Positions 19,898 through 31,351 of a DNA stretch of 64,000 nucleotides are shown here, one piece after another. This DNA comes from Diaporthe sp. PMI_573. Its lineage: Eukaryota; Ascomycota; Sordariomycetes; Diaporthales; Diaporthaceae. Both the position numbers and the translations under genes were made by a program. Position 1 is the stretch's first letter; every line of letters begins with the position of its first letter. The stretch is taken from positions 186,001-250,000 of the forward strand of contig JAJTUP010000058.1 in assembly GCA_021399435.1 (NCBI GenBank), in the 5' to 3' direction. The notes under the pieces are model-generated. The model ran no database searches, was not told the DNA's origin, and was given only the letters and a program-made list of their open reading frames with translations.

Positions 19898-20705
19898 CCT
19901 GTTATCTACGAGGCATGTCTGCATATCGCCCAAGACTGCAGGCCCGGAAAGACGCGACGGGAAGGCAACACGATGCGTGTGAAGACGCGAGACAAAAAAA
20001 TATGTGCAAAGCCGTTTTCTACTTCCCACCTACTGTTTTTATTCAAATCTTAACAGCTTATTATTAAAAAAAGTCATTAGAAGAATTAAAAAATTCTGAA
20101 GGACAGGGAGTAATAACAAGATCCAGGACCCAGAAAAGGAGGAATGGGCAAGAAAAAAAGGGCGGGGCGGGGCAAAACGGCAAAAAGTAATAAGACTGGA
20201 CTTCAACCCAGGAGGATTGCTCCTAATTCTATTCAGGTCCCCAGACATATTGATTCTAAATATCGACAGTTGACGAGAATCTCGGAGGTGAGAAACGGAA
20301 AGTTGAAAACAGATATTGGAATCCGGTAAACGGTGCGGGCCAAAGAGACAATCCAACTGATATACAACAAGCCTATGTAGCGATCAGGTCTAGATACTTC
20401 ACAGATCTGCGGACAGTGTGATGGATGTCCCATTCATGGGCTCCCTCCTGGGTCATTGCAACCCTACTTATGCACGTTGGTTTTATGTGACGCCTAATGC
20501 ACCAATTATTGGCCCCATTCCCCAGCCACTGCAGCACTATTTGCTAATCACGGCCATGCTATTGGCTTTCCATTGTATATGCACTCCTGACCTGCGATTG
20601 CAGAGCGACATTGTGATCCAAATCCGGGTTCTTCGGGTGGTGGTCGATGTTAGTGATGATAATCTGTCAACACAAGTGGGGTCGGCCCTTTGATGAAGGT
20701 CAAGA
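19898..20705. other. Intergenic, nothing recognised
   Basis: Starts with a terminator-like AT-rich stretch after the recombinase gene and continues with short frames only. The upstream part of the NACHT gene would be expected here, but no exon could be supported. Confidence 0.35.
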
Positions 20706-21239
20706 TTATGGCTTGGACCCCCTCCTGCAAACGATCTCTACAGCACTTTGATACAAGAAAGGCTACATGGTACATGCGAATGGATTCTGGAGCGGCCTGC
20801 ATTCCTTGACTGGATCTCGCCCGATGTCACTGCAGGGACAGCTAAATTCCTCTGGATCAATGGAGCTGCAGGTTTTGGGAAGACCACTCTCTGCGCAAGG
20901 ATCGTTCAGCATCTCACCTTAACACGTCAAGCCCCTGTCGCCCACTTTTTCCTATCATCCGAGTTCGAGAGTCGCGAAGACCCCTTTTTGGCTGTCCGAT
21001 CGTGGGTACACCAGTTAGCATCACAGCACAATGTTGCATACGATTTGATTACCAAAACTTGGATGGGTCAAGACGAGCAACTTGCGACACGAGCCACCGT
21101 CATCAAGATGTTACGAGATCTTGCTCAGGCTATACCAGATTGTATTTTGGTCCTGGACGGCCTCGACGAGTGTATTCAGCGCGATCAACGACGGCTTTTG
21201 AGGTCCCGTACGTTCCCGAAAAACATCCCCAAAACATGA
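20706..21239 (+). pseudogene. NACHT domain fragment of an NLR-like protein
   Basis: The open frame starts without ATG at about 20706 (WLGPPPANDLYSTLIQERLH) and runs into a NACHT NTPase: Walker A 'FLWINGAAGFGKTTL', a conserved 'VAHFFLSSEF' strand, and Walker B 'PDCILVLDGLDECIQ'. It then loses homology (RRLLRSRTFPKNIPKT) and stops. Fungal NLRs are normally 800-1500 residues with an N-terminal effector domain and C-terminal WD40, ankyrin or TPR repeats; only about 175 residues remain. The intact family works in non-self recognition and programmed cell death. It lies about 0.8 kb downstream of the DUF3435 gene, and NLR genes are a known type of Starship cargo. Confidence 0.75.
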
Positions 21240-21302
21240 AGGCCTGAGTCGTCTTCTTGGCTCGGGTTGGACGACGAGTGTCTACTTCACTTCCCTGAAG
21301 CG

Positions 21303-23291
21303 TTAAATAGCTAGATGACCAAAGATTTCAGACAAAGCCGTAATACAGTCATCCCTCCTAGGCCACAGTGGAACTGCCCGTATTCTGTCCGATTGCAACT
21401 TGAAACCCATGGGGATCTGGCCGAAATACACCCATTCAAGGCTCGGCATGATCGCTGCGTATTTCTCCGCCTCGGTCAACATTCGATTGCGATGGCTTAG
21501 CTCCCAAACAACAGAATCCGGCAACGACCTTATGGCCGCTCGGAGAGAGTCACCATCCACGTCAAGCCGGCACTGAGCCACTTCGTAGTCTCCGTTCTGA
21601 GGCCTTCTTATAGCATAGTAATCTTCCTCTGTTAACGCAGGGTTTCGGGGTGTATAGGTATCATTATAGAAAGCAAGTTTCTTCAGGTTGCGCAGTCGGC
21701 ATAGGTGAGTACGCATGAGAACGTGGTTGATCGGCCAGTACTTGAGGTGCGCGGGGTCCGTGGCGTCGAGCTTGAGATGTTCAAGTGATGCTATGGCACT
21801 GATGGCTATGATGGACGATTCGGGTATCGATGTACCCCCCCAGCAGAGGTCCAGTGACTTGAGTCTGCAAAAGGACGAGGCAAGAAGTGGAACGACTCTG
21901 TTGTCCAGAAATCCGGGAGAGGCGGGAAGCCCTACGGTGAAGCCCGTCAGGTGAGTATTGCGGCTGAGGAAATCGAGAGGCTGCGTTTCTTGGAGCATCC
22001 AAGAGTTCCACTCAAACTTCTCAAGCGACTGCATATATCCAATCTCATCCAGACGTTGCGAGATTACGGGATCTGTCTGCGTATTGATCGTCAAGCCCGA
22101 AAGGTGGCTGCTGATAAGGGCCTTTGCCAGGCGTTTTTCGAGTTTCATTCTCGATCCGAGGTTAAGTATTCGAAGGCGGGGAAATTCCAGTAGCTCGGGA
22201 TCAAAAGGTATTGGCTTCAACCTATCATGCGGAAGGCACCATTTTAATGCTTCTAGCGTCGGGGCACACAGCCGGAGAACGCTGGTGGATAAGCGAAAGA
22301 AGTTGACCTCCATTTCCTGCGAGGCGGGCCGAGTGTCGTGTAGATCTTTGCGTTCGAAAGGCTGGCCATCTCGTGGATCGACCAATGAATGCTGCTCACC
22401 GCTGTTGGCGTCAGCAGTCGGACATTGCCCCCGCTGGGCCAGCTCCATCTCAATGTCCAGAGATCGCAGCGGCCATGCGCCAGACGGGGGAATCTCAACC
22501 TCAAAATCCTCTAGGACGCGGACTTTACATAGTTTAACCTGCTTAACCGAAGAATGGACTAGCGAGTTGAAGAACGGCCGGTCAAGAAGGACCGGATCCT
22601 CCCAGGCCAGATATTCCAAATTGGGTAGGCTCTTGCGCAAGACGAATCCAATGTCGGGGATATAGACGTCGAAGTAGGCCTGGTTTGCGTCTTCTAGTCT
22701 CTTGTCCTTCTCCACGGCTGGGTAATCTTTGAAGTCCTGACGACTAACCCATAGATCAGAGACTTCCTGGATCCAATGTGTATCGGTCTTTACCCGGACT
22801 CGCCGAATGCAGGCACCAATGGAAAGGGCTGGCGTTGCGCCATGGTTGATGTCTCGTTCCTGCCCTTCTTTGACAAGGCGTATCAGGAGCTCCAAGGTGT
22901 TGGGACTGTAGTCGAGGCAAACGGTGTTGAATTGGTACGAACGAGCCAACTGCCGGCAGTCGCTATTCACGAAGGCTAGAGACGCCAGGGCTTTCTTATC
23001 TTCGGCGATGTATTTCAAGATGTTTGCCAAGATCTCAACCGGAGTGGTCAGAAGTCTGCTTCCGGCTCCCGAGGACGTAATATGCCTATTTTCCAAGACA
23101 CGATCGGGAGACAGCGGCTGCAACGGCGGGGTGTTGTTGATGCGGTATTCATCCCTCGCATGCAGGTTCAAACCCGTCGACGGATCGAAAAGCTTCAGGA
23201 CCGAGCGTTCGTTGCTTCTGGCTTGGAGGAACCAGGGATATAAATTGGAGCCGTCAGGCACAGAGCCCAGAAAAATGTGTACCTCACCCAT
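21303..23291 (-). CDS. F-box-like protein
   Basis: 662 residues from an ATG at 23291. An F-box-like motif spans about residues 80-121: 'LLTTPVEILANILKYIAEDK' then KALASLAFVNSDCRQLARSYQF. The long C-terminal part contains repeated strand-helix segments typical of degenerate leucine-rich substrate-binding domains (for example 'FPRLRILNLGSRMKLEKRLA', SFCRLKSLDLCWGG, IASLEHLKLDATDP, LCRLRNLKKLAFYND). Such proteins recruit substrates to SCF ubiquitin ligases through Skp1. The first 70 residues have no clear domain. No introns are needed, and the ORF is intact. It is convergent with the NACHT relic. F-box/LRR genes are strongly expanded in many filamentous ascomycetes, so substrate cannot be guessed. 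Confidence 0.75.
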   Translation of the reverse strand: MGEVHIFLGSVPDGSNLYPWFLQARSNERSVLKLFDPSTGLNLHARDEYRINNTPPLQPLSPDRVLENRHITSSGAGSRLLTTPVEILANILKYIAEDKKALASLAFVNSDCRQLARSYQFNTVCLDYSPNTLELLIRLVKEGQERDINHGATPALSIGACIRRVRVKTDTHWIQEVSDLWVSRQDFKDYPAVEKDKRLEDANQAYFDVYIPDIGFVLRKSLPNLEYLAWEDPVLLDRPFFNSLVHSSVKQVKLCKVRVLEDFEVEIPPSGAWPLRSLDIEMELAQRGQCPTADANSGEQHSLVDPRDGQPFERKDLHDTRPASQEMEVNFFRLSTSVLRLCAPTLEALKWCLPHDRLKPIPFDPELLEFPRLRILNLGSRMKLEKRLAKALISSHLSGLTINTQTDPVISQRLDEIGYMQSLEKFEWNSWMLQETQPLDFLSRNTHLTGFTVGLPASPGFLDNRVVPLLASSFCRLKSLDLCWGGTSIPESSIIAISAIASLEHLKLDATDPAHLKYWPINHVLMRTHLCRLRNLKKLAFYNDTYTPRNPALTEEDYYAIRRPQNGDYEVAQCRLDVDGDSLRAAIRSLPDSVVWELSHRNRMLTEAEKYAAIMPSLEWVYFGQIPMGFKLQSDRIRAVPLWPRRDDCITALSEIFGHLAI

Positions 23292-23985
23292 CTAGGGATA
23301 ATCCGCGACGGACTGTCCACCGGTTCTTTGTTACTGCTCTACCGTTGAAAGTCTGAAACCGAGGATGGACGAACTTGACGCTGGCCGAGAAAGTGAGTTC
23401 GGGAGTGGGGGTCGGCTCTAGCTTCTGTAATCTGCAGAGCTTCTCCGTTAGTCGTTGACTGGCATCAGGGAACGTTGTCATACCTGGATTCGTCCCCAGC
23501 TCCAGGTCGTTGTAGGTCTGTCCACGTTGGCCGTGCTCTCTTCGCCGGTACAGATCTCGGATGCTGCGTCGGGTTGCCGATATTGGACTGCAAGGGCGTC
23601 GTCTTTGGCGTGAGATCTCCACTCACCGGAGACTGCTCGCTATGGCTCGGTGAAAGCTGCCCTCGCTTGCAACGGCGTCCAGCAGCGAGAGCTTGCGGGT
23701 TTTTGATCAGAGCAACGAGTCCTCCGCGACTTGGCGAATCCACCCTATGACAAGGAACGTGCAGGTGTGACGAATGGATGAATCTGTACCAGACTTCAGG
23801 CTGGCCCACACGAAGGGCCGCAGAGAGCCGCAATGTCGTTGGCTTCGTGCGTGAAAAGCCGTGAATGCTTTTTTGAGGTGAGGGGAGGGGCTTGGCGCCG
23901 CGAAACTCTTTGCAGGCAGCAGGCCGTGGGGTGGGGTAACGTTTCAGCCGTCTCCGGCGGGTGTCGCCTTTGCGGTAGTAGGACG
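23292..23985. other. Intergenic, nothing recognised
   Basis: Upstream region of the F-box gene. Several medium frames overlap on both strands without domain features or ATG-intron structure. Confidence 0.35.
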
Positions 23986-24394
23986 GCTGGTTCGCTTCGA
24001 GCTCTGGACTTCTCCAAACAATATTGCATTGCTTTCCATTATCGCCCACTTTGTTGACACTTCTGGGAAGCTCCAGATACGTCTATTGTCCCTTGAACGG
24101 GTTGAAGGCAGCCACGGAGGCGAGAACCAGGCTCGGATCATGGTCCAGTTGTTTAGGGACTTCGATATTAGCAAGAAACTCGGCTTCTTTACTGCTGATA
24201 ACGCAGATTCTTGCGATACGGCAGTCAGGGCCATTCTTAAAGCGTTGAAGCCTCACTTAACTGAGTACCAAAGAGTCAAACTTGAAAGGCAGGTTCGAAT
24301 CCGCTGCTTTGGCCACGTACTCAACCTCTCTGCCAAGGCCTTCCTCGAGGGAGCTTCGTCAGAAATCTTCGACTCTGCCTATAATCACGTTTGA
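23986..24394 (+). pseudogene. hAT transposase relic (central part)
   Basis: The frame begins without a start (SELWTSPNNIALLSIIAHFV) and contains the hAT core motifs 'RLLSLERVEGSHGGENQARI', GFFTADNADSCDTAV and IRCFGHVLNLSAKAFL. It breaks off at about 24394, where the sequence changes to AT-rich DNA with stops. Intact fungal hAT transposases are about 700-900 residues, so this is a 130-residue piece. It comes from a different part, and probably a different copy, than the relic at 6370-6960, overlapping it only in the GHVLNLSAKAFL region. Confidence 0.75.
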
Positions 24395-25159
24395 ATATGC
24401 AGAGTCCCTGCACAGAGAATTCCAGTGTGTCTGTAGCGGTTTCGCTAGGCACCGGTACCGACGACGGTGACTCGCACTGTCGATGCGGGGTAAGTTTTCT
24501 AGCGTAGTGGCTGTACTCATATATACTAGAGAGTACTTAGAATGACACCCTGCAATTATGCTAATAAAGTACATCTTTGTACTGAAAAGTCCCTCATCAA
24601 CGTTAAAAAAGAGCGTAGGTACCAAAAGGGAAAGCTGGTGAAACGATCTTTGTACAAAGTTTGCTGATCTTCTGTCGGTGGCGTTCCTATCCATCTTTTT
24701 GGTGTACTTGTGAATGCTTGTCTCTTCTGACATAACGCTCACAGTGTGCTCGAGCATCGCATGCCAAGCGAGTGGCTGACGTCTTTGAAAATAAGTTGGC
24801 AATCTCTGCGTCAACAGAGTATTCTGAATAGGTCGTAGTCATCGCGAGCAGAAGCAATCCGGGAGAGCGTCACCAGGTCGCAAAGCGGGCGGCCTTTTGA
24901 GGTGGCAGGGAGTTGCAGGTTTCTCCCGGGATTTTGGTTTCCCCGAGCACCCGTTTCATTACGTACGTAGCTTTGCTTCCTCAACGGCGTTTAGATTTCT
25001 CGACCCTACAGCCTCCACCATCTCATTCCAACATTCGCCCTGACCCCGTCTTTGCAACTCCCGTTTTGGCGAAGAGTTTACCGTTTTATTACTTCACCGT
25101 TTCGCCGTTTCACTGCCTCGTCTAGTCTCGTTCCGCTTCTCAACTCTCTCTCTGCCTCA
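24395..25159. other. Intergenic with 5' leader of the phosphoesterase gene
   Basis: First half AT-rich without genes. The last 150 bases before 25160 are pyrimidine-rich (repeated TTTCGCCGTTT and CTCTCTCTC), typical of a fungal transcription-start region. No TATA box is obvious. Confidence 0.4.
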
Positions 25160-27002
25160 ATGTCGATGCCAGCATCCGACTCCTCTTGTCTGCTCGAGTC
25201 CTGTCCCTCTCAGGAAAGGTGTCTCCAAACGGCGACATCGTCCACTTCCCATACTACGGCCGTTGTTCCTCATCCAGTTGTCACGGATCTGACCGTATGC
25301 ATCTTCTCTCCTACAGTTTCTCCCTCCACCTGCGAACTGGACCGGCGAATATGGCACCGCATAGAGAAAGAGCTCTACCTATATACATCTCAGCAGAGTG
25401 CATGGCTGTATGTCGCGCTAGCGAATGAGGAAGAGCTTGCAGCTGAGGACCTGCTGGTTATGGATATCAGAGTCGGCGATCCGCCTCCCAACCCTAGCTC
25501 AGGTCATTCATGGGAGAGTCGACCTGGCGGAATCTGGGTGCTAAGAGGCAAGTTCTCTGGCATGATTGACCAGGCTGTGACAGAGGTGGACATTCTTTTT
25601 GGTACGGATGCCGTTGACCCACGACCACGATGGGCTCTCATGCGATCATCGCTCCAACTTAACGGTCAGCCAAAGGTACCGGTTGCAAGACTTAGCGTAC
25701 TCCACGGCAGGGCCAAGCCGAGACCAGATGCTCGGGCAGCTTTAAGAGTCAGGGAGGATGGCACGTTCAGGATTGTCCAGATCTCTGACACGCACATGGT
25801 CACTGGTGTCGGGGTATGCAAAGATGCTATTGATGCCCATGGGAAAAATCTGCCAGAGAGCGAGGCTGACCCACTTACGGTTGACTTCGTTGGAAGGATC
25901 TTGGATGTCGAGAAACCAGACCTTGTGATTCTCACTGGAGATCAGTTGCATCACGACATCCCCGACAGCCAATCTGCCCTCTTCAAGGTGGTTGCTCCTA
26001 TCATCGAGCGTTCAATCCCATTCGCAGCCGTCTTTGGCAATCATGATAGCGAGGGCATCCACGCATTATCACGTGAGTAACTTCTTTCATAAGGTAGCCA
26101 GTACAAAAAGCTAGCGATCGACAACACACTCGCACTCTCGCAAACGGTGTGGACTGCTTTGCTCCTGAAGATAGTTATGCATTCCTTAATAAGCTGGGTC
26201 TTTGGAATGATAGCCGTTCATTCTTGCTAACTAGATTACAGGCACGGCACAGATGTCAATACTTCAGAATCTGCCTTTTAGCCTCTGCGAGTCAGGCCCA
26301 GAGCAGGTCGACGGCATAGGCAACTTCTACCTTCAGGTCCTGGCTCCCGCCCCGTCACAGCTCCCGTTATCGACCTTATATTTCCTGGATTCGCACGGTC
26401 AAATACCGAGCAAGATGCACAATCCCGACTATGACCCTATCAAGCAAAGCCAAATTAACTGGTTCACGAACGCTTGCCAAGCGCAACGAAGCGCGCGTGA
26501 GAAGGACGATAACGATAACCACTTTCATCTGTCTCTGGCTTTCCTACACATCCCTCTTCCCGAGTTCGGAGACCGCCATCTTAGGATATGCAACGGCCAC
26601 CGGAGGGAACCGACTGAGGGCCCCAGCTTCAATTCACATTTCTACGACGCTTTGGTCAAAGGAGGCATATCAGCATTAGGCTGCGGGCACGATCACGTGA
26701 ATGACTTTTGCGCTCTGCTCCCACAACAAACGCAGCAGGATGGCGACAAAACCCCTCAGCCTGGCCCTTGGCTATGCTATGGAGGTGGCAGTGGGTTCGG
26801 GGGATATTGTTCGTACGGCAGAAAGCGATTTCACCGACGAACGCGGGTTTGGGAACTCGATACGAGTACCGGGAGCTTGAAGACTTGGAAGCGGGTCGAA
26901 TATGCCATGGACAGAGTTGATGAGCTGGTGCTTGTGGAAAGTGGAGCGGTGGTTGATCCCCCTGGAGAAGAACATGAAGGCAGAAGCTGTGTAGTGAGTT
27001 GA
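25160..27002 (+). CDS. Dcr2-like calcineurin-type phosphoesterase
   Basis: Two exons, 25160-26072 and 26242-27002, joined across a 169-base intron (GTGAGT...GCTAAC...TTACAG); phases agree and the protein is 557 residues. The start is the first true ATG (MSMPASDSSCLLES); the frame is open upstream but only with a TTG. The metallophosphoesterase motifs are present in order: ISDTH (D210, H212), LTGDQLHHD, VFGNHDSE (N294-D296), FLHIPLPEF and 'ALGCGHDHVNDFC' near the C-terminus, followed by LCYGGGSGFGGYC. This combination matches the fungal Dcr2 branch, which in yeast dephosphorylates Sic1 and affects cell-cycle entry. About 200 N-terminal residues form a beta-rich domain without known catalytic role. 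There is no clear signal peptide or membrane anchor. Intact and probably functional. Confidence 0.85.
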
Positions 27003-27320
27003 AGCTGATATCGCTACGTGATGTAGCAAAAAGTATAGGGAGACTGCCAGGCAGCTATAGTATAGGAGTTTTATATTTGAGAGAGTCGTTGATTGAACGA
27101 CTACCCTTGCTTAATCTCAGTGATGGGATTGGCAGCCTTTTGTTTGATTTTCGAGGAGGCGGAGGAAAGAACAATGTTCATAATTCAGCACAGCTTTCTC
27201 AGTTACCTGAACGAAACGACAGAAAGTAGATACAAATATGCAACCACCCATGAGGACCAGTCATTATTGAATCAATTCCTTCCAGCAAGGTGTACATATT
27301 TCAGGCTTCTTCCGATATCG
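27003..27320. other. Intergenic, 3' flanks
   Basis: Short region between the convergent phosphoesterase and Clr5-type genes. AT-rich, with no gene or repeat. Confidence 0.4.
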
Positions 27321-28053
27321 TCAAAGCAAGCCTTGTACCCCATCAAGCTGCTCGTCAATTTCATCCTTCCCTATCAACTCGTTTATTTCTCCCCGTAGTG
27401 CGTTGGCGTCCTCCTCCCGGCCCCAACCTCGAAGCCAACCCTCCAGAACATTCATGAATTCAGGGACCCAAGAATGATGTATTCCCCACTGATCCACAAT
27501 CATTCGTATCGCCTCTCGCATAGTCTCCTCTGCTGCCAGAGTCTTCCCTTGGTTAAATTGACTGCGAGAAACGATTTTCAGAGATTCTATCCTCTCGACA
27601 ATTCTCCTAGCATATATATCATATTCTTGAAGCAGCGAAAGGACTTCCAGCGCCATCTCCTCCGCTTCGTCATGGCGTCTCTGTCTGTTCAAATTATGCG
27701 CCAGGTTGAGCATCACCCGCGGGGTCGAGAGTCTAGGAATGCCTCCGAATTGAGCAAGGAGATCCCGAAGAAGCCGTTCTTCTTCAAGATGATTTGTAAC
27801 CACGCGCTTTATGTAATCGAGACGAACAGACACAGCGAGTCGACTGAACGTTCCGAGTTCGCTATCAAAAATATCAGTAGTGCATTTCCAAATTTGCGCC
27901 ATGGCCTGGTCAAGAGATTCCGAGTCCAGTTCACCGAGAAGCCAACATATTTGACCCCAAGGATGCCCCTTCCTGGTGACTTTTGCGGACATTCTTCTGA
28001 TGTAGTCACAGAGAGAGGAAGTTACTTTAGGGAGCCCGGCTTGTATGAGGTAT
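27321..28053 (-). CDS. C-terminal part of a Clr5/TPR-type protein
   Basis: The ORF has an ATG at 27992 but the matching frame extends upstream to about 28053 (GLPKVTSSLCDYIRR), where a stop is met, so the true start is probably an upstream exon not found. The segment 'HPWGQICWLLGELDSESLDQ' and the helical repeats after it (for example 'PRVMLNLAHNLNRQRRHDEA', SRSQFNQGKTLAAEETMREA) follow the C-terminal domain of fungal proteins that begin with a Clr5 DNA-binding domain. No Clr5 domain (a short W-rich motif) was seen on this strand upstream, so either it is lost or lies beyond an intron. The helical repeats are TPR-like. Function unknown; nuclear role expected only if the N-terminus exists. Confidence 0.55.
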
Positions 28054-29207
28054 TACAAACCTGCCAGAGCGAGATCGGTATGAGGGACCAGGCAAAGATT
28101 TCGGTTCTCTAGAGAACCGAAACGAGCAAGTGAGCATAAGTCAGAGGGTATAGTAGTAGACAGAGCGGCGAGATATAAATATAGCAATAGCAGGGGTGGA
28201 CATACAAATACAGCATCTCACCTCCCTGCAAATGTCTTTCTTGCTCCGGTAAATGCAGCTGACTAACTTTGAACTTGTATATGACTTTTGCTAACCTGTT
28301 CATCAGAAATCCCTCTTGCACGGCAATCCCATCGTGGTCTGGATTGTATGGAAGAACGCAGCTCGCTCAAAGCACGGTCGTGCCTGCAGGAGTGTCCAGA
28401 AAATAATCTCAACCTGTCATTTCTAAATAATCTGGATGGTGTGCGATTCTTGAAACAGTGGCCCCAGGTCGTCACGATGGCTAAAGGTGTGCTTCTGGAT
28501 GCACATCCTGAGAGCTTTGCCGCCAATTTCCGCAGAAACGAGACGCTTCATACCAATCAAGGCCATTGCTCGCACCAATTCTGCCCATCGGCAATTCTCA
28601 AGGACGAAGCCTTCCGTCCCTACGAGACGTCTTTGGGCCTCAGTTTAAGAGTGCAGCTTATTGGGAAAGATCACAATGGACAATTTTAGAACCTATCTCA
28701 CAATAGTATACGATGCCTGGATTGGCGTATTGGGAACTGTTCAATGTCATAACAGTTGAAGCAGGGGAAGTCCGAGGACTCTTGGATAAAACTTTAAACT
28801 GCCCTGCCGCGCGGTGCAACGCCTTGAACCAGCCGTTTGCTATAACTGACATTTGATTTGGCATCCTTCCCTAGACTTATGCTTTTCACTTAGTAGACCG
28901 TCATGTTCAGACTAGTCAAACTTTCCCGAAATCTCGCACATGTAGATGATATTGTAGATGATAATTTCGATGTTTAAATATTCTGGAAACATTGTCAAGA
29001 ATGGGCAGCTGGCACCGTGGGATTGGATGATATATATCTAGATGCCAACTATGTCAATTGCTAAATTAAACAACATTTATATCTCTGTCTTTAAGCACAA
29101 ACCCGAAAATAACTTTGTCGAAAATCACATTACGTAACCATCCTTGCAAGAAACAATGGAGGCAGCAACCTCTTGAATAGCGCAATTGAGGATTAGGTTG
29201 CCTATAC
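28054..29207. other. Intergenic; one doubtful spliced frame
   Basis: A plus-strand frame at 28306-28689 follows a good acceptor (GCTAAC...CATCAG at 28305) and could be an exon, with an ATG (MSFLLR) and a GTAAAT donor about 60 bases upstream; the joined product is short and unrecognised. The rest is AT-rich and empty. Confidence 0.3.
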
Positions 29208-29724
29208 ATGCTCATAGCCTACCGATCCGGGTTGCTTCAACTTTTGAAAGGTCGTTACGACCTGAAATCCAAGTCCTTGTACCTCGTGGAGGTGGATTTC
29301 TATATTATGTTTCCTTTTTGCGCCGTGGGATTGATCCTCATTGTCAATCTCCTGACATTAAAACCGCCTCGCGCTACGCTACATCAAAAGCTCGAAAGCA
29401 TAGACTGGGTTGGAGGCTTACTCTTCATCCCGTCAGGCACCTCGTTCTTGATTGCCGTCTCGTGGGGCGGTGTACAGTTTTAGTTGGTCGAGCTCCGGGA
29501 CGCTCGTTCCCCTCTGTCTCGGAATATTTGGTTTCGCGGCGACATTCTTCTATGAATCAAAGTTTTCAAAGCATCCGTTTCTTCAACGCAGCTTGTTCCA
29601 GAGCACTAGCCCGAAAATAGCTCGCTGGACAAACATAGTTATATTTTGGACCAGCTGCCTGTTGGCCCTTATTGTGAAAGGTACTGTAGAAAGTGGCAAC
29701 GTGCTGCCCTATTTAGCAGCCTAG
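29208..29724 (+). pseudogene. MFS transporter pseudogene (central fragment)
   Basis: Two overlapping frames give consecutive parts of a 14-helix drug transporter (DHA14 type). Frame 1 (29208-29483) holds a membrane helix 'YIMFPFCAVGLILIVNLLTL', the loop motif ESIDWVGGLLFIPSGTSFLIAVSWGGVQF and then a stop. Frame 2 (29452-29724) continues WSSSGTLVPLCLGIFGFAATFFYE and 'HPFLQRSLF'. The WGG-x-x-x-WSS order is characteristic of these exporters, so a frameshift near 29480 broke the gene. Both ends are missing; an intact protein would have 500-600 residues. A relic of an efflux pump gene. Confidence 0.7.
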
Positions 29725-29878
29725 GCGCGAAATCTGCCTTGCAAGCCAGGTCACGGTCGATTGGAGCTGTCTGCCTTGCCCACACAGCTCAAACCCCTGG
29801 GCACTCATTTCTCTTAGCGCCAGGAGCCTGAACAAAATATAAATTGGCAACAGCCATCTCCTAGTGTTTTGGTCCACT

Positions 29879-29924
29879 ACACACACACACACACACACAC
29901 ACATACACACATATACATACACAA
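29879..29924. repeat. (AC)n/(ATAC) microsatellite
   Basis: A perfect AC tract of about 24 bases followed by a degenerate ACATAC tail. Confidence 0.9.
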
Positions 29925-31351
29925 ACGATAAACAACCGCTTGTTTTAGAACTGATATAGACTGACTCTGTATTAATGATTTTGACTAAAAACGATCGGAT
30001 TAAATGAGCCGAAACAGAACATTGGCCCTGAAAATACCCTTATGCGCCATGGTAAGGACACAAAAGAATCATTCTCATCAAATCATAATCAGCACAACCC
30101 CTCCCTACGCCATTAGATCCTAAAACCCTCTGGATTACTGGATTTATAGAAGACATATTGCTGTTGGACTTTGGGTCGCGAACTACTAGATGGAGGTGAA
30201 GAGTACATTGTACCTATGGATCTCCACTTTTTAGTTGCCTTATACTCCTAGGCGGCGGTTCGCCTGTTAAAACCCTGGGCTACCAACAGATTGCTGAGAT
30301 CATCTATCTTATTCTTTCTGTTAGACATTCCTTGGACTGCCTTAAGTTCTTATTCAACATATAGAGGAAAATTTGCTCGCTGACGGAAGATCCCTCCTAG
30401 TCATTTCCACTAAAGCTTTCCTGGACATGTTGGTATTTAATTAGGAATAACTTGAATCTGGGAACAGAAACAGTCCTTTCTATTTACCAATCCTCCATTA
30501 TTGCGGCGATGTGGACAAGTATTAATAATGAGGATATACAGATAGCAACGCAGATTGCAGCCGATCCTACAACGCAGCATATCTACTTAGCTGTCGGACA
30601 GCCAGGACATTTTCTACCTACATCGGCTAGAAAAGGGTGTTTAAATACGGAGCTTTTGATTAGTAATTGAAAAGGTTGACCCTTAAGTTAATATATATGC
30701 GGGAAATGGAAGGTGAGTCATGGATAGATTTCTAAGGTTCCGTATCTCCAGTCTAATCATTCTGAACTGGGCTGGATGTAAGGAAACGTCCTTATGCGTT
30801 AGCGCAGGATGGCGGGTCAACCCTTTCTTTAAGACGGTGCCTCTGCGAGGCAGAAAGCGCCCCCGGACCTCTTCTACATCCCCGAGCCGCAGTCAGTCGC
30901 CCACTAAGTGTAGCGACGATCCTATTGGTTACGACGATGTGTTCCTAGAGGTAATTATACCTGCCGATGAATGGCCACTTCCTGACCAGGGGTCCACTGT
31001 TCTACTCCTACAACCAAATCATACCGCTCATGAGGGGCAAATCTACTTCCAAGGCGACTCAGACGCCAAAGAGCAGGTCCCAGACTCCTACGCTGGGTGA
31101 TGGCAGGAGAAGCTACCATAGGCCGCAATCCAGTGCTTTGAGTCAGTCGCAGTCTATCAGTGACGACTTGGATCAGCTCAACGTCGGCTCGGGTAATTCC
31201 AGTGATATAGGTCAGGCAGCAAATTCTCGGGAAGAGGATACTCAAGAGATAGGTTCGGCGCACAGAGAGAAGGTTCCTAACGTAGGAGTCAGCGGTTCTC
31301 CCAGGAAAAAGCCATCTTGACGCTCGCGATAATAAAGCGCAGCCGCACGCC
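29925..31351. other. Intergenic, no supported gene
   Basis: AT-rich to about 30700. From 30720 to 31320 GC content rises and open frames occur on both strands (a plus-strand frame holds KRPRTSSTSPSRSQSPTK), possibly degenerate retroelement sequence belonging to the integrase fragment that follows, but no domain was recognised. Confidence 0.3.

Noticed and set aside
25052..25159. Longer N-terminus for the Dcr2-like protein
   Set aside because: The extra frame starts at TTG and lies in a pyrimidine-rich leader; the first ATG at 25160 is preferred.
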